DNA from: Pseudisothecium myosuroides
Lineage: Eukaryota; Streptophyta; Bryopsida; Hypnales; Lembophyllaceae
DNA length: 64,000 bases
NCBI GenBank assembly: GCA_951799445.1
Contig: OX637287.1
Span: forward strand, 4,340,001 to 4,404,000
Reading direction: 5' to 3'
The translations under genes were made by a program, and so were the position numbers. Shown here piece by piece: positions 63,901 to 64,000 of the stretch. The notes beneath the pieces were generated by a model, which saw only the letters and a list, made by a program, of their open reading frames with translations, had not been told where the DNA came from and did not search any database. Each line of letters begins with the position of its first letter. The first letter of the stretch is position 1.

Positions 63901-64000
63901 CTATGTGGGAACACTTCTGGTCACCTGGGGCACTTAGACGGGTTAAGTTAACCCTTAAGGGCTCCGACATCCGTGTTCTTGACAATGAACGAAGACTTAC

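Overview
The window is nuclear DNA of a green plant of the streptophyte lineage. A streptophyte alga or another early-diverging lineage is more likely than a flowering plant. The reasons are GT-AG spliced genes with plant-type products (an OSCA/CSC1 stress-gated channel, a plant-type ENY2, a chloroplast-type J protein, beta-tubulin), very AT-rich spacers, and an intact-ended piggyBac element, a superfamily uncommon in flowering plants. A von Willebrand/Cache receptor-like gene points the same way. The species call is inference.

Layout. 1-207 is the last exon of a membrane protein whose 3' flank resembles that of the VWA/Cache gene at 49.6-53.4 kb, so the two are probably paralogues on the same strand. 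1.07-10.2 kb is a train of TTAA-flanked elements: a 738-bp element, a 5.07-kb piggyBac with a decayed transposase, and three short relatives. 15.3-19.3 kb holds a five-exon beta-tubulin gene; intron 3 carries a 97-bp minisatellite and intron 4 a piggyBac-type MITE containing a Stowaway MITE. 23.2-24.1 kb is a J-protein gene without its HPD motif. 25.4-29.9 kb (minus) is a ten-exon OSCA channel gene. 30.6-35 kb is repeat-dense (CACTA-like hairpin, inverted tandem array, complete TTAA element). 35.6-37.4 kb (minus) is ENY2. 38-43 kb is repeats. 43.5-46.5 kb is a seven-exon orphan coiled-coil membrane protein. 49.6-53.4 kb is the VWA/Cache protein. 54.7-60.8 kb holds nested elements around a duplicated, broken J-protein copy. 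62.3-62.6 kb (minus) is the last exon of TFIIS.

The host genes are unrelated housekeeping or membrane genes with no operon-like logic. The coherent system is the mobile one: a piggyBac and several short families sharing TTAA target sites and near-identical termini. Several insertions can be proved inside the window because uninterrupted copies of the same host sequence are also present. A second family makes 4-bp duplications and has produced a foldback derivative. All exon boundaries were read by eye from splice consensus and phase and have not been checked against transcripts.
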